Source of the DNA: Linnemannia schmuckeri
Taxonomy: Eukaryota; Mortierellomycota; Mortierellomycetes; Mortierellales; Mortierellaceae
Direction: 5' to 3'
DNA: 64,000 nucleotides
Assembly: GCA_029449235.1 (NCBI GenBank)
Contig: JANATG010000003.1
Location: forward strand, 682,001-746,000
Shown: one piece after another, positions 45,753-54,915 of the stretch
Layout of the letters: the number at the start of each line of letters is the position of its first letter
How positions within the stretch are numbered: position 1 is the stretch's first letter
Notes under the pieces: generated by a model
Told to the model about the DNA's origin: nothing
What the model saw: only the letters and a program-made list of their open reading frames with translations
Database searches by the model: none
Program-made: the position numbers and the translations under genes

Positions 45753-46952
45753 ATGTCCAAGAACACTAAAAGGCGCATCCTTACACGAAATGAATCTGGG
45801 ACCAATCCTTCCCTCGTCTCTCTCCCCTACTCTTCTTCTCCTAAACGTCGTAATCGTTCGCCCTCCTCAGACGAACCCCTTATTCCTCGCCGAAAGACGA
45901 GGGGCATACGACCCCTTGCACCGTCTCCAACTACACCAAATAGACCTCTCTCCTCCCCTTCTCCTTCTCCTCCCCCTCCTCCTCGTACTCTCTCTCCTCC
46001 ACTTCCACCTCGTAACCCCTCTACCCCTCCCTCTCCCTCGACTTCTGCCTCCGCTACTTCTGCTGCCACCTCTACCTCTCGCCCTGCAACTCCTGGACGT
46101 CCTCACACGGAGATTCCAGAATCTATTACACTGCGTATCAACCTTCGCTACGGGCAACCGTACACCCACTGTCGAGTCCGCAACAGCTGGCCTGCTGCTG
46201 CTGTTTGGAGCTTTCGCTGGGAGGAAGACACGCTGGACTCACTAATTGCAAAGGTCAGACACCGGACGGATCTCCCAACACTGAAGGACTTTGAGTGGGA
46301 ATTGGGCCAGACGTTGTACATAAAACCAACGCACAGCACCCCCCAACAGCTTTTCTTAAGGCTGGATGATGAAGACTACGAGGGTAAGCTCAAGCGTGCG
46401 TGGACCGCGGAGGCCAAGCGACTAAATGACACCGATAAAGTAGTGATCGACCTTTTCGCCTATCTCACGGATGCCCAGGTCCAGGTTCCGCCTCAGCCTC
46501 GCGTCCCCGCTCCAGGAAGGCAGGACACAATTAGAAGGTCTTCTCAACGCCGCATTCAAGAGGAGGACGGGCGAATTGAGCTCGCCATTGGCCAAGGAAC
46601 CCTTAATCCAATGGGCTCCATGTCAAGGGCTTATTTCGCAAGGAGTCTGGCCAAAAGGGTTCAGCAGACGCCACTCGATCAACTAGCAGTACCCCAGACA
46701 GCGACTTTTCGTCAGCTTCAACATCTGGACGACGAGCGAGCAGCTCTCGACCAACACAATACTGTACAGAACGAGGAACGACATGATAACTACATCAGTA
46801 TACAAGCTACACTCAGAATCAATATAGCGGACCTACGACACGCGCTTGGTTTGCCCGATATCAATTTAAATGGGCTTGTAAACTTTGATGTTGGTATCCC
46901 TGCCCGCCCTGAAGATGATCTTAGAGACGCTGATCATGAAGACGATGACTAA
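45753..46952 (+). CDS. accessory ORF of nested transposon, 399 aa, unknown
   Basis: Start taken at ATG 45753 (MSKNTKRRIL); an in-frame ATG at 45705 would add 16 hydrophobic residues. Residues about 1-125 are basic and then Pro/Ser/Thr-rich (long PPPPP and SPSPS tracts), probably disordered, with KRR and PRRK patches that could serve in nuclear import. Residues about 130-250 look folded: ITLRINLRYGQP, a TLDSLIAKVRHRT helix, LFLRLDDEDYEGKLKRAW and KVVIDLFAYL. The strand-helix pattern and acidic loop vaguely recall a ubiquitin-like or PB1 fold, but this is a guess. The C-terminal third is charged and ends in an acidic DDLRDADHEDDD tail. It is inside the element's terminal repeats and convergent with the transposase, so it likely belongs to the transposon as a DNA-binding or regulatory partner (inference). 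Confidence 0.7.
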   Translation: MSKNTKRRILTRNESGTNPSLVSLPYSSSPKRRNRSPSSDEPLIPRRKTRGIRPLAPSPTTPNRPLSSPSPSPPPPPRTLSPPLPPRNPSTPPSPSTSASATSAATSTSRPATPGRPHTEIPESITLRINLRYGQPYTHCRVRNSWPAAAVWSFRWEEDTLDSLIAKVRHRTDLPTLKDFEWELGQTLYIKPTHSTPQQLFLRLDDEDYEGKLKRAWTAEAKRLNDTDKVVIDLFAYLTDAQVQVPPQPRVPAPGRQDTIRRSSQRRIQEEDGRIELAIGQGTLNPMGSMSRAYFARSLAKRVQQTPLDQLAVPQTATFRQLQHLDDERAALDQHNTVQNEERHDNYISIQATLRINIADLRHALGLPDINLNGLVNFDVGIPARPEDDLRDADHEDDD

Positions 46953-46959
46953 GCATATG

Positions 46960-46973
46960 AATAAACGTTTATT
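46960..46973. promoter_or_regulatory. palindromic two-way polyadenylation signal
   Basis: AATAAACGTTTATT is a perfect palindrome giving AATAAA on both strands, placed in the 16-nt gap between two convergent genes and overlapping the TAA stop of the minus-strand transposase. It could serve as poly(A) signal for both transcripts; placement fits the + gene better, being only 7 nt after its stop. Confidence 0.5.
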
Positions 46974-48034
46974 GTGATTTGAAGTTCAAAAAGCCACGTT
47001 CATACCCGCTGTGTGAAAACAAATTGATGGCCAACCCGTCTTTGCTTGCGCATTGGCTGAATGCTAAGTCTAGCACTGGTTCAGGGAGGTGGTGAAAAGC
47101 AAGGTAGCCATTTTTTTGAATATACCTCTTGACCAAAGAAAACCCGGTTTCGATGGGATTGAGGTGAGGAGAATATGGAGGTAAAAAAAAGAGTAATGCT
47201 CCGCGAGTTTCAATGGCATCTTGAAACTGTTTATACATATGAATGCGGGCATTATCAATAATAACAATTGAGTTGGGCATGGGCCAAGGATGGAGATGAG
47301 GGAGAATGGTGTTAACAAATGCATCGTGGAATGTTTGTCTGGTAAAAGTCCCCGTAGTAAAGGACCATGCCAAAAATCCTTTGCTGTTGAAAGCAGCTAG
47401 TGCAGAGACACGCTGGCCGCGTGAGAAAGGAAGCGAGACAATTGCCGGAGAGCCAATAGGCGCCCAAGCATATCTACGAATAGCGTCCCTTCCATCCTTG
47501 CTGGTTTCGTCCACGAAAATCAGTTGCTCGGGAAAGTTGTAGAACGGTCGAAGACTGAACTTGAAATCCTCCAGCTCCACGGGAACCGCTTCACGCGCTC
47601 GCTTTTCGATCTTTTTCCTGCTCAACTTCAGGACATGACGCAATGCACGGCAGATTGTCGGAATGGAAGTGTTTGGCACTTCAGGATACGTATCTTGAAT
47701 GAATGATTGCACCTCCTCCAAATAAAAGCAAGGGTGCTCGTTCACAAAGGCCTTGACGCCGTTCTGTACGTCTATCGGCCATACCGGACGGGCCAACCGT
47801 TCAGTTTTCTTGTATACATGTCCTGTCGAGTTAAAGCAATCTGTAACAATGGCTTGTCAAGATATTTCTTTGTGCGTTATCAAACGAACGAACGGCATAT
47901 CGCATTTCATTACCTGTCCAGCGCTTAACGCTAGCTGGGGATACACCTAGCAAAGTGGCTACTTCATTCATATCTACAGCCATAAAGCTGAAAAGAATAA
48001 CCGCTCTCCATCGAAGGTCCTCTGAAAATGCCAT
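46969..48034 (-). CDS. DD34E transposase of nested element (IS630/Tc1/mariner superfamily), 330 aa
   Basis: Exons (minus) 47914-48034 and 46969-47840; the 73-nt intron has GT-AG ends and restores the frame as KRWTDCFNSTGHVYKKTERLARP. The N-terminal helix-turn-helix (MAFSEDLRWRAV, MNEVATLLGVSPASVKRW) matches the HTH of IS630/pogo-like transposases. A second DNA-binding segment follows (FYLEEVQSFIQ to SIPTICRAL). The DDE_3 catalytic core is complete: FVDETS (first Asp), VIIDNARIH (second Asp) and PHLNPIE (Glu), with 34 residues between the last two. It cuts and pastes the element's DNA at TA. No stop or frameshift, so it is potentially active. Confidence 0.9.
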
Positions 48035-48537
48035 TGTAAAAAAGAAAAAAAAGAAAGAGTGGAAAAAGAAGGAAGGTGATGAACAGAAAAGAAAAAGGGG
48101 AAAGTAAGGCACACAAACATTGCAAAAAAATGACTTTCTTTTTCATCTTGTGATCGGGCAGGTCTAGCTTTTAAACTGGCTAGAATAGCCCAATTCCCTC
48201 TCCTCGAATAAACTAGCACTTATGACTTTGAGGTAAAAAAAAAGTGCAAATCTATAAGTGTTAAATAAATCGAATGCTTTTACACTCTTTGATCCAACGG
48301 ATAGTAAAGCAAGTCGAGCTGTTGGGCAGGTTTTTCGTGTTTGTGGCGCTAACGTTTAGTTGACTAATCGGAGTGACTAGAAAATTAATCGCTCAAAAAA
48401 AAATTAATAGGACTGCTTAAAGCGTGAATAGTAGCCAAAAAAATTCATTTTCCTTGAAACGCGCAATATAAAGAAAGTGGCATATCGCTGAAGGTTTACT
48501 ATACATTTACTATTACAGTTAACCTGATATTACCAGC

Positions 48538-49554
48538 ATGAAAAGCATCAACAATACAATCAAGGAACAGATTCTCTGGCTTCTTCAGAAACAACAATCC
48601 ATCAGCGGTGTGGCTAAAGCAGTCGGCGTAAACAAGGCAATGGTTTCAAGGCTTAAAAACGCTTTTCTTCCAACTCTTCCCAGGCAGGCCTCTGGACGTC
48701 CATGTATTCTTTCGGATATTAAGTTACGCCAAATCAACAGAAACGTCTTAAAGGGAGACTGCACAACGGGAAAAGATATACACAAGCGTCTACAACAAGA
48801 AGGAATACAAATCTCATATCAAACAATCCTGAATAGCCTGTGGGAAATTAGGATCGATCCAAGAAAAAAATCCAAAAAACCTTTTCTTTCCAAAAAGCAT
48901 CAGCAGGAACGATTGAAATGAGCAAGGGCACACCAACACTGGACAGTTGATGATTGGAGGCGCGTCATCTTTTCAGACGAAACCAAGATCAACCTCTGGA
49001 ACTCCGACGGCATCAAGTACTGCTTGAGAAAGCTGGACACCCCACTACAGCCATTTCATATCGAGGAAACAGTCAAGCATGGAGGTGGCAACCTGATGTT
49101 TTGGGGATGTATGACAAGCAAGGGCCTTGGCTACGGATGCCAGATCTACGATGGAACGATGAAGGCGGTGGGCTACATTGGTATTCTTGACACAACCCTT
49201 TGGAACAGCCTAGAGTACAATGAATACGAGCCGGGCGATTTTATTTTCCAGCATGACAATGACCGGAAACACACCGCTACAGCCACCAAGATATATTTGG
49301 AGGATAAGGGGATTGAGGTGCTTCCTTGGCCATCGCAATCGGCCGATCTTAATCCCATTGAGCACGTTTGGAAATACCCTAAAGTTCAAATAGGACTTCG
49401 AGACAAACGACCCACAAGCATCCATGATTTATGGCAAGTGGTGCTGGAGGAATGGGAGAGAATCCCTGCTCAGTTTATCCAGTCCCTATATATATCCATG
49501 CCACGTCGTGTCCATGCCGTTTTGAAAGCCAAAGGAGGGTATACAAGGTACTAA
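48538..49554 (+). pseudogene. Tc1 transposase of outer element, one in-frame stop
   Basis: MKSINNTIKEQIL at 48538 leads a paired-like HTH (SISGVAKAVGVNKAMVSRLK), an RPCILSD linker and a second HTH (GKDIHKRLQQEGIQISYQTI). The codon after RLK is TGA (48919-48921), where relatives have an aromatic residue (RLK-F/W-A-x-x-H). The frame then continues unbroken: ARAHQHWTVDDW, IFSDETKINLW (first Asp), FQHDNDRKHTA (second Asp), SADLNPIEHVWK (Glu; 34 residues between), to 49554. All else is intact, so inactivation is recent. The nested insertion also displaces the left end from this gene. Confidence 0.9.
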
Positions 49555-49564
49555 GTTCATAGAA

Positions 49565-49786
49565 GTAGGCTAGTCAAAGAATTGTTGCAATGACCAGTCT
49601 TGATCTTTCTAGTCATTTCTCTACAACAAATGATCACAGTGCTATGGGACTTTTCTTATAGCATTCCTGAATGAATGGGCTTTCTTTAGTATTATAAGGG
49701 CTGGATAGGCGAGATAGAGAAGTTATCTTGAAAAATAAGAAAAAAGAAAAAATGTAAAAACACTGCAACGATTTTTTGACCTACTG
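49565..49786 (-). repeat. right terminal inverted repeat of outer Tc1-like element
   Basis: Reverse complement of 45252-45472 with few differences; starts 10 nt after the transposase stop. Confidence 0.92.
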
Positions 49787-49788
49787 TA

Positions 49789-50447
49789 TGTATGCTTTTT
49801 GAGTGTTGTTTACCGCTTTGTATTCTGCTGGTCAAGCCCTAACGCTTGTAGTCTGGATACTTGTCGCGTGTCACGGCGCGCCCAGCCACACCGGTTTTGA
49901 CCAATTAAACTGAGCTGGACCCGTTCCTCCGACCAATCACGTCTCTTCTCGATGCCTTGACGTTCCTTGTCTCTATCTCACAAGGTTCTTGCGCCTCCAG
50001 TTCCTTATTTGCTCTTTTTTGTACGTAGTTTATTTTTCTGATAAAAGTCCAAGGAGGCCTTTGATGATGAAAGGGGCTACATACCATCTCTTCCAAGAGC
50101 AGTCCACCAGTCGCAGTCCGGTTTACAATCTGACCCAGCATAATAACTGCCGCTGCTTCCCACAGCTTCAATGGAAGACAAAATGAAACTAGATACGAAT
50201 GAAGGAGACTCTTCCCATCCTCTTAATAAATAATAGGTTCCTCCTTTTCCTCTTCTTCAATAAGTTTTTCAACAACGCTCATCGGCTGCGCGTGGGTCCT
50301 TGAACGGTCCAGGACAGCATCCAAACGCTCGTTAATCCAAGTCTCACGTGCATCTGGCTTGGATAAGTATCACGTGACACTTGCTTACTATAAACAAAAT
50401 AGACACGGAAAATTACGGAAATATCAGCAAGAATCAGCTGGCCACAT
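49789..50447. other. spacer between transposon and tRNA
   Basis: No gene seen. An open minus-strand frame (49905-50171) shows no recognisable feature. Confidence 0.4.
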
Positions 50448-50519
50448 GCCCGCTTAGCTCATTGGTAGAGCGTCTGCCTAGTAAGCAGAAGGTAGCAGGT
50501 TCGATCCCTGCAGTGGGCA
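50448..50519 (+). tRNA. tRNA-Thr(AGT)
   Basis: 72 nt, folds as a full cloverleaf: acceptor GCCCGCT/AGTGGGC (one G-T pair), D arm GCTC/GAGC, anticodon stem TCTGC/GCAGA with loop CTAGTAA, T arm GCAGG-TTCGATC-CCTGC, discriminator A at 50519. Anticodon AGT (50480-50482), read as IGT after deamination, decodes ACY/ACA Thr codons. No intron and no encoded CCA. The TTCGATC B box and TAGCTCATTGG-like A box are present for RNA polymerase III. Confidence 0.95.
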
Positions 50520-50541
50520 CATTTGACGAATTCTTGTTGAC

Positions 50542-50549
50542 TTTTTTTT
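50542..50549 (+). terminator. RNA polymerase III terminator of the tRNA
   Basis: Run of eight T, 22 nt after the tRNA 3' end, as expected for Pol III termination. Confidence 0.75.
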
Positions 50550-51544
50550 GGCGCATGCATATCTCGTGCACTATTGAATGCATCGAGTGAAGAAAAGGAT
50601 GAGATGGAATGGAAACCACAGTTGAGAACTCTACGAATCCTGCCGTCAGTTTGGCTGACTGTTCACTGATAGTTGCAGCACGAGTAAGGTACAAGCTAAC
50701 TTGTCATAGTTATTCAATGACGCGTTTTGTTTATTCGTGATTGAATGAAGCAAGATTCCTATCCGTTATTCATCTTTTCCTTAACCAATTGTCCAACACA
50801 TATCGACCATCTCGTTCGTTCTTTTTTTTTTTTTTGCTGTTTCCTTACAAAGGTTGATAATTTCACTTCTTTGTTCGAAAGACGCGTTTTGTCGTATTCC
50901 TTATCAATTGTGTGGCGTCTTTATCATCTCTTAGCAAGAGCACAGCAAAACCATCCGAAAGAAAGGAAAGGAAACAGACAGGGGGCGAATGCACTCTTGA
51001 CAAATGATGATAAACCCAATGAAAATCAAAGAAGCAGTGATTGAATTGCGCCGTCATTTTTTTTTCTTCCTTAGCCTCCCTGCATGTTTGGATGTTCCGA
51101 AACAACGTACATGCATACGCTAAAGCGCATTAGCAGACACGAAGATTCGTACGCCCACCCCGATTCAATGAATTCAACGACTTTTTTTAAGAGGAAAAAG
51201 TGGTGGAAAGGGTTCCAATATGACGACTGATGATTGAGCAACGCCTAATTTACAACACACCACACCGCCTTGCAACATCGCATATCCCCCATCTCTCCCC
51301 AAACAGCGAGTTTTTTTTATCCGGAGTTTAGTGTTGCCTGTTTCTCGCAAAAGTCAACCAACAACCGCTTTCTATCCTAGTCCAGAATGAAAATTTAATA
51401 TCCTTTTTTGTGATTTTTTTTTTTTTTTTCATTTCGCCAGAGACAACAAAGACTATCCTAGCAGATATGTATGTACAGAAGAGGAACAAAAAAAGAAAAA
51501 AAAAAAACTAGACACGTTTCTCACAAATAGCTACTGGTCTCACT
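50550..51544. other. spacer, no gene seen
   Basis: AT-rich, with T-runs near 50823 and 51417 and an A-run near 51497; 3' flank of the minus-strand gene at 51545. Confidence 0.45.
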
Positions 51545-52651
51545 TCAAATAACAGACGACAAGGGCTGGACAGAGACAACCGTTGGTTTGGCACCAGCCT
51601 CGGATTGCTGCACATGCTGGTCTCCTGCCTTTTGCTCCGCCCCACTATCAGAAGGAGCAACGACGGGAGCAGTGGGCGCCATGCCTCCCCCGCCACCAGC
51701 AGTGTTGATACCAATATTGTTCGCAATCGCTGCCTCTCCCTTCGTCTTGTTGCTATTGACACTCTGATCTGCAGGGGTGGAACCCGAGGCAGTGGAGGAA
51801 GGGAGTGGGGGTGCAGAAGGCATAGGTGTCAGAAATGCAGGATCGACGGCGTTGACGTTGGGGTTAATCGCAAACGCATCCGGGTGCACAATGCTGTTGC
51901 TTCTGCCGCTGAGGTCGTTATGAGTAGAAGGTGGAAGGGCGCCTCCATGGACGGTAGGATCCTCGGTCGCAACTACGACAGGGCTATGAGGAAGGACACC
52001 AGAGTCAGCTACTGTCGCGGCTGATGCAGAGACGGGTGCTGGGGCTGCAATAGTCGACAGTGCTGGGGCGGTAGGTGCAGGTGGTTGTTGTTGAGTAAGA
52101 GGCTCTGTGAGGACGGTCGATAGCTCTGGCAGAGGGGCCGACTCTGGCTCAGGCTCCTTCATGGCTTCTAACGACGCCTCGACTGCAGGCGCTGGGGGAG
52201 CAGTAGCAGGAAGAGCTCCATTGCCGTTAGATGAAGCAGTAGCAGTACCGGCAGCAACAATAGGATCGGATGACCCAGCAGTAGCAGCGGCAATGATATC
52301 GTCAAGACTGGGCTGCGACATGCTAGCAGAGGCTGGGAGCTGTTGTTGAAGAGGCAGCTGATTGTTGTGGTGTTGCTTTGCTGCTGTCGTATTCGAGGCC
52401 GCGACGGGGGTAGGTGCAGGTGCCGGGGGCATGTCTGGCTCTGTGTTCATTTCCAGCTCGGGATCTAGGTCCGTCTTTGCAATCTTGGTTGCAGGCGAGG
52501 TGTCCGTGGGTGCCGTCGTTCCACTCTTACGCTTGAGTGGAGAAGTTGATGCCGTAGTGGGTTGCTGGACATTGACGGAGGCAGTGGTCATATCTGGAGC
52601 AGTGTCTAAGCCGATGGCTTGCTTGTTTCCTCTGGAGCGTGTCGTAACCAT
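51545..52651 (-). CDS. disordered Ala/Pro/Ser/Thr-rich protein with basic patches, 368 aa
   Basis: Single exon, ATG 52651 (MVTTRSRGNKQ). The whole chain is low-complexity: Ala, Pro, Ser, Thr and Gln dominate, with HHNNQLPLQQQLP near residue 95, a QQQPPAP tract and a GGGGG run near 325. PLKRKSG (about 38-44) followed about 15 residues later by TKIAKTD resembles a bipartite nuclear localisation signal. The one sequence with helix potential is SQPSLDDIIAAATA. No known domain, membrane segment or signal peptide. It may be a nuclear scaffold or transcription-linked protein, but that is guesswork; the long clean frame in a region full of stops on other frames supports it being a gene. Confidence 0.6.
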   Translation of the reverse strand: MVTTRSRGNKQAIGLDTAPDMTTASVNVQQPTTASTSPLKRKSGTTAPTDTSPATKIAKTDLDPELEMNTEPDMPPAPAPTPVAASNTTAAKQHHNNQLPLQQQLPASASMSQPSLDDIIAAATAGSSDPIVAAGTATASSNGNGALPATAPPAPAVEASLEAMKEPEPESAPLPELSTVLTEPLTQQQPPAPTAPALSTIAAPAPVSASAATVADSGVLPHSPVVVATEDPTVHGGALPPSTHNDLSGRSNSIVHPDAFAINPNVNAVDPAFLTPMPSAPPLPSSTASGSTPADQSVNSNKTKGEAAIANNIGINTAGGGGGMAPTAPVVAPSDSGAEQKAGDQHVQQSEAGAKPTVVSVQPLSSVI

Positions 52652-53015
52652 TTTTGATAGAGAGTAAGTGCGAAAGTAAGGAGGGGGCGGAGGAGTGATG
52701 AATAAAGAAAAAAATTGGTCAAATTGTGGAGAGGGATGTGTTGTGTGGGATGTGGGGGGAGGGGGTGCAGTGAAAGAGTAAAGAAGAAGGATGCATTGCG
52801 GCGGTCGAGCCCCATTTTATTACACTCTAGGTCACGTGTAGCTACGTAATAATAACTAGCTGCAGTTCCCTTGCGATCTGGAAAGGAAAAGAAGCGCCTG
52901 GGGCGTGTACGTAGCAGACAGAGTATTACCGATAGATGCAATCGAACCAATTCGTTTTATTTCGTATGTACAGAAGGGAGCAGCTCTCGTTTTGTGATTT
53001 CATCAATCTTTTCGT
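52652..53015. other. spacer, no gene seen
   Basis: Upstream of the 51545-52651 gene and downstream of the claudin-like gene, both on the minus strand. Confidence 0.45.
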
Positions 53016-54061
53016 CTACTCCAAGGCAATGTAGCCCTGAGCGCCATAGCGGGCATACAGGATTACACCCAGGGCCAAGAGAGCAGACAAGACCCAGGAG
53101 ACGTTGGAAAAGATAAAGGAGAGGCCGTAGTGGTGATGGGCAAACATGGCCGATGTCTGGGTGACATGTGCAATCAAGGCCATGCACACAACCTGGAGTC
53201 CGGCTATTCGTCGAGTATGGTTGAACCATACAAAAAAAGATCATGGTTAATATCCACTCAATACACGATCACAAACCATCAACTGTAAGGATTCGCAGCA
53301 AATAAGTATAAGCGTACCAAAGATGCCGATGAGGCTAAGGATGTGCTTCCAACCGGTAGCGTGCCAGCGCTCACCGGTGTAGAGAACAGTTCCTAGACCA
53401 GCAATGACCCAGAGACCGACAAAGGCAGAGACGACGGCGAAACCAGAGGCGACTCGCCATTCGGTGCAGAGGTTGACCCAGCGACCACTGTCCTTGTCCT
53501 GGTCACAGTCACCCCAAGACTTTTGGGGGAATCGACGGCAGTCATCCGTCAGGGTCGAGCACTTTTGGAAGAGACCGTAGTTTGCCTCCGTGTAGTATGG
53601 CTCAGGACTCTTGTACTGGACCCTGTGAGGTAATGGTAAAGAAGGTCAACAAGGTCAGCTAGGTGAGATAGTCCGTCAAGGTTTGTGACTGTCTTGGCCT
53701 TTCCCTTGTAGCCCCGCTGGCCAGCCAGCAGGTGAGAAAGGTACTTCTTGCGCCCATGGGAACAACAGGTAGAGTGCAGGAGACCAAGCTCATTCACGAC
53801 AAAGGTTGCCCGTGTTATTTTCGACAAAGTGGACTGCAGCTTTTTGAAAAGATTCTTTGATAGGCATCAACCCACGACAGGAGGAGTTGAGGCAATCAAT
53901 AAAAGACACCTAGTACCAGCCAAAACGGGCAGCAAAAAGGGTGCCAAGGACAAGAGAGCTAGCCCAACTTACCACTTGGGATCAAAGAGCGAGACGAGCT
54001 GGAATCCAAAGGTGGCCAAGAAGATGGCCGTAGTGGCGATGTATGCGTTGCGGGTAGGCAT
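53016..54061 (-). CDS. claudin/PMP22-like four-helix membrane protein, 193 aa
   Basis: Exons (minus) 53973-54061, 53318-53622, 53016-53203, with GT-AG introns of 350 and 114 nt; the join gives a continuous 193-residue protein. Helix 1 is IATTAIFLATFGFQL. It is followed by an external loop with YGLFQKC and a second Cys (DDC) and then WGDC...NLC, recalling the W-GLW-C-C pattern of claudin/PMP22/EMP proteins. Helix 2 is VASGFAVVSAFVGLWVIAG, helix 3 starts near HILSLIGIF and continues across the intron as AGLQVVCMALIAHV, and helix 4 is VSWVLSALLALGVILY. Likely in the plasma membrane or an endomembrane with cytosolic ends. Similar architecture occurs in fungal SUR7/PalI proteins, so family assignment is tentative. 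Confidence 0.7.
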
Positions 54062-54915
54062 GGTTGTTTGAAGAGGTTTAATGATTTAACGAGTAAGTGT
54101 GTGCGTGTGAGTGCGTGATTTGGAGAGCAAACGAAAAGTGGAAAAAGTGCGGAGTGCTCAAAGAGAATAAAATTTAGCTGGGCCAGTGAGCCGTTTTTAT
54201 GGTTCTTTTTTGTGTGAGACGAACGCGCTGTGGGTTGGTCGCATGAATTTTTTTTTTCTTGGTTGGGCCATAATGTCACGTTGCAACCCTTTTCCGGCAA
54301 CCATCGACCGACAAACTTCTTTTGCTGCGGTGGGGAAGAAGCCTGCCAAGACCATAAGCAGCAGGACCAGCAGGTACACTGGAACCTGTTATGTCCTAGA
54401 AGTGACATCATCTTCCCGTCAACTATCAAATGAGGCGGCGCGTGTCTTTTTGAAAGGCAAATTATTGTTGGATCACACCCGGGATGTCCATGCGACAAGG
54501 GCGAGAGATTTATTCCATCCTCACTATTGCTGCACGCTGCTTACTCTCTTCCACACGGGTGATGTCAATCTCACCACCACCAGTCCCGAATGCCAAGAAC
54601 GACGCGCACAGGTCAAGTTTTTTTTTTACGCGCTTTATTTAGATAGCTATCATAGATGATAAATATGGAAAAAAGAGCGATAGTTGTGGTGACTTGGAAG
54701 CGAATTCGAAAAGACGGGGGGAAAGATGGGAAGGAGGGAAAAGGCGTGAGAGAAGAGAGAAGTGGGAAGAGGTGGTAATAAAGGTGGCGACAATGGTATC
54801 AGGGCCATTTGAAAGAGAAAAAAGTACAAGTAGTAATAGACAAAAAGAAAAAGAAAGGACTGTAAAAAAGAAGCGAGAAAGAAGAGAACAAAGACTATGG
54901 GCTGAGACCATTCTG
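54062..54915. other. spacer, no gene seen
   Basis: Between the claudin-like gene start and the 3' end of the cyclin B gene. It holds a purine-rich + strand block at about 54660-54900 that creates spurious Ser/Phe/Leu-rich minus-strand frames. Confidence 0.5.

Larger units (their letters stand above)
45568..48468. mobile_element. nested two-gene Tc1/mariner-superfamily element, 2.9 kb
   Basis: Inserted into the outer Tc1-like transposon. Both ends read TATTGCGCGTTTCAA in inverted orientation (45568-45582, 48454-48468), with weaker similarity for about 30 bp more, and are flanked by TA (45566-45567 and 48469-48470). It carries an intron-containing DD34E transposase (46969-48034, -) and an unrelated 399-aa frame (45753-46952, +), arranged tail-to-tail 16 nt apart. 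Both genes are open and the end repeats match, so the insertion looks young. Confidence 0.9.
45252..49786 (+). mobile_element. Tc1-like DD34E transposon interrupted by a second element
   Basis: Flanked by TA on both sides (45250-45251 and 49787-49788), the Tc1/mariner target duplication. Ends are CAGTAGGTCAAAAAATCGTT in inverted orientation, with terminal inverted repeats of about 221 bp that differ at only a few positions. Without the inserted element the transposon is about 1.6 kb, a normal size. Its transposase frame (48538-49554) has one stop, so it is not autonomous as read. The insertion at 45568-48468 separates the left repeat from the transposase gene. Confidence 0.92.

Noticed and set aside
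45827..46169. Minus-strand frames rich in Gly/Glu/Arg
   Set aside because: Shadows of the Pro/Ser-rich coding region of the transposon accessory ORF on the other strand.
53549..53827. Minus-strand 92-aa frame
   Set aside because: Lies mostly in intron 1 of the claudin-like gene and reads exon 2 in the wrong frame.
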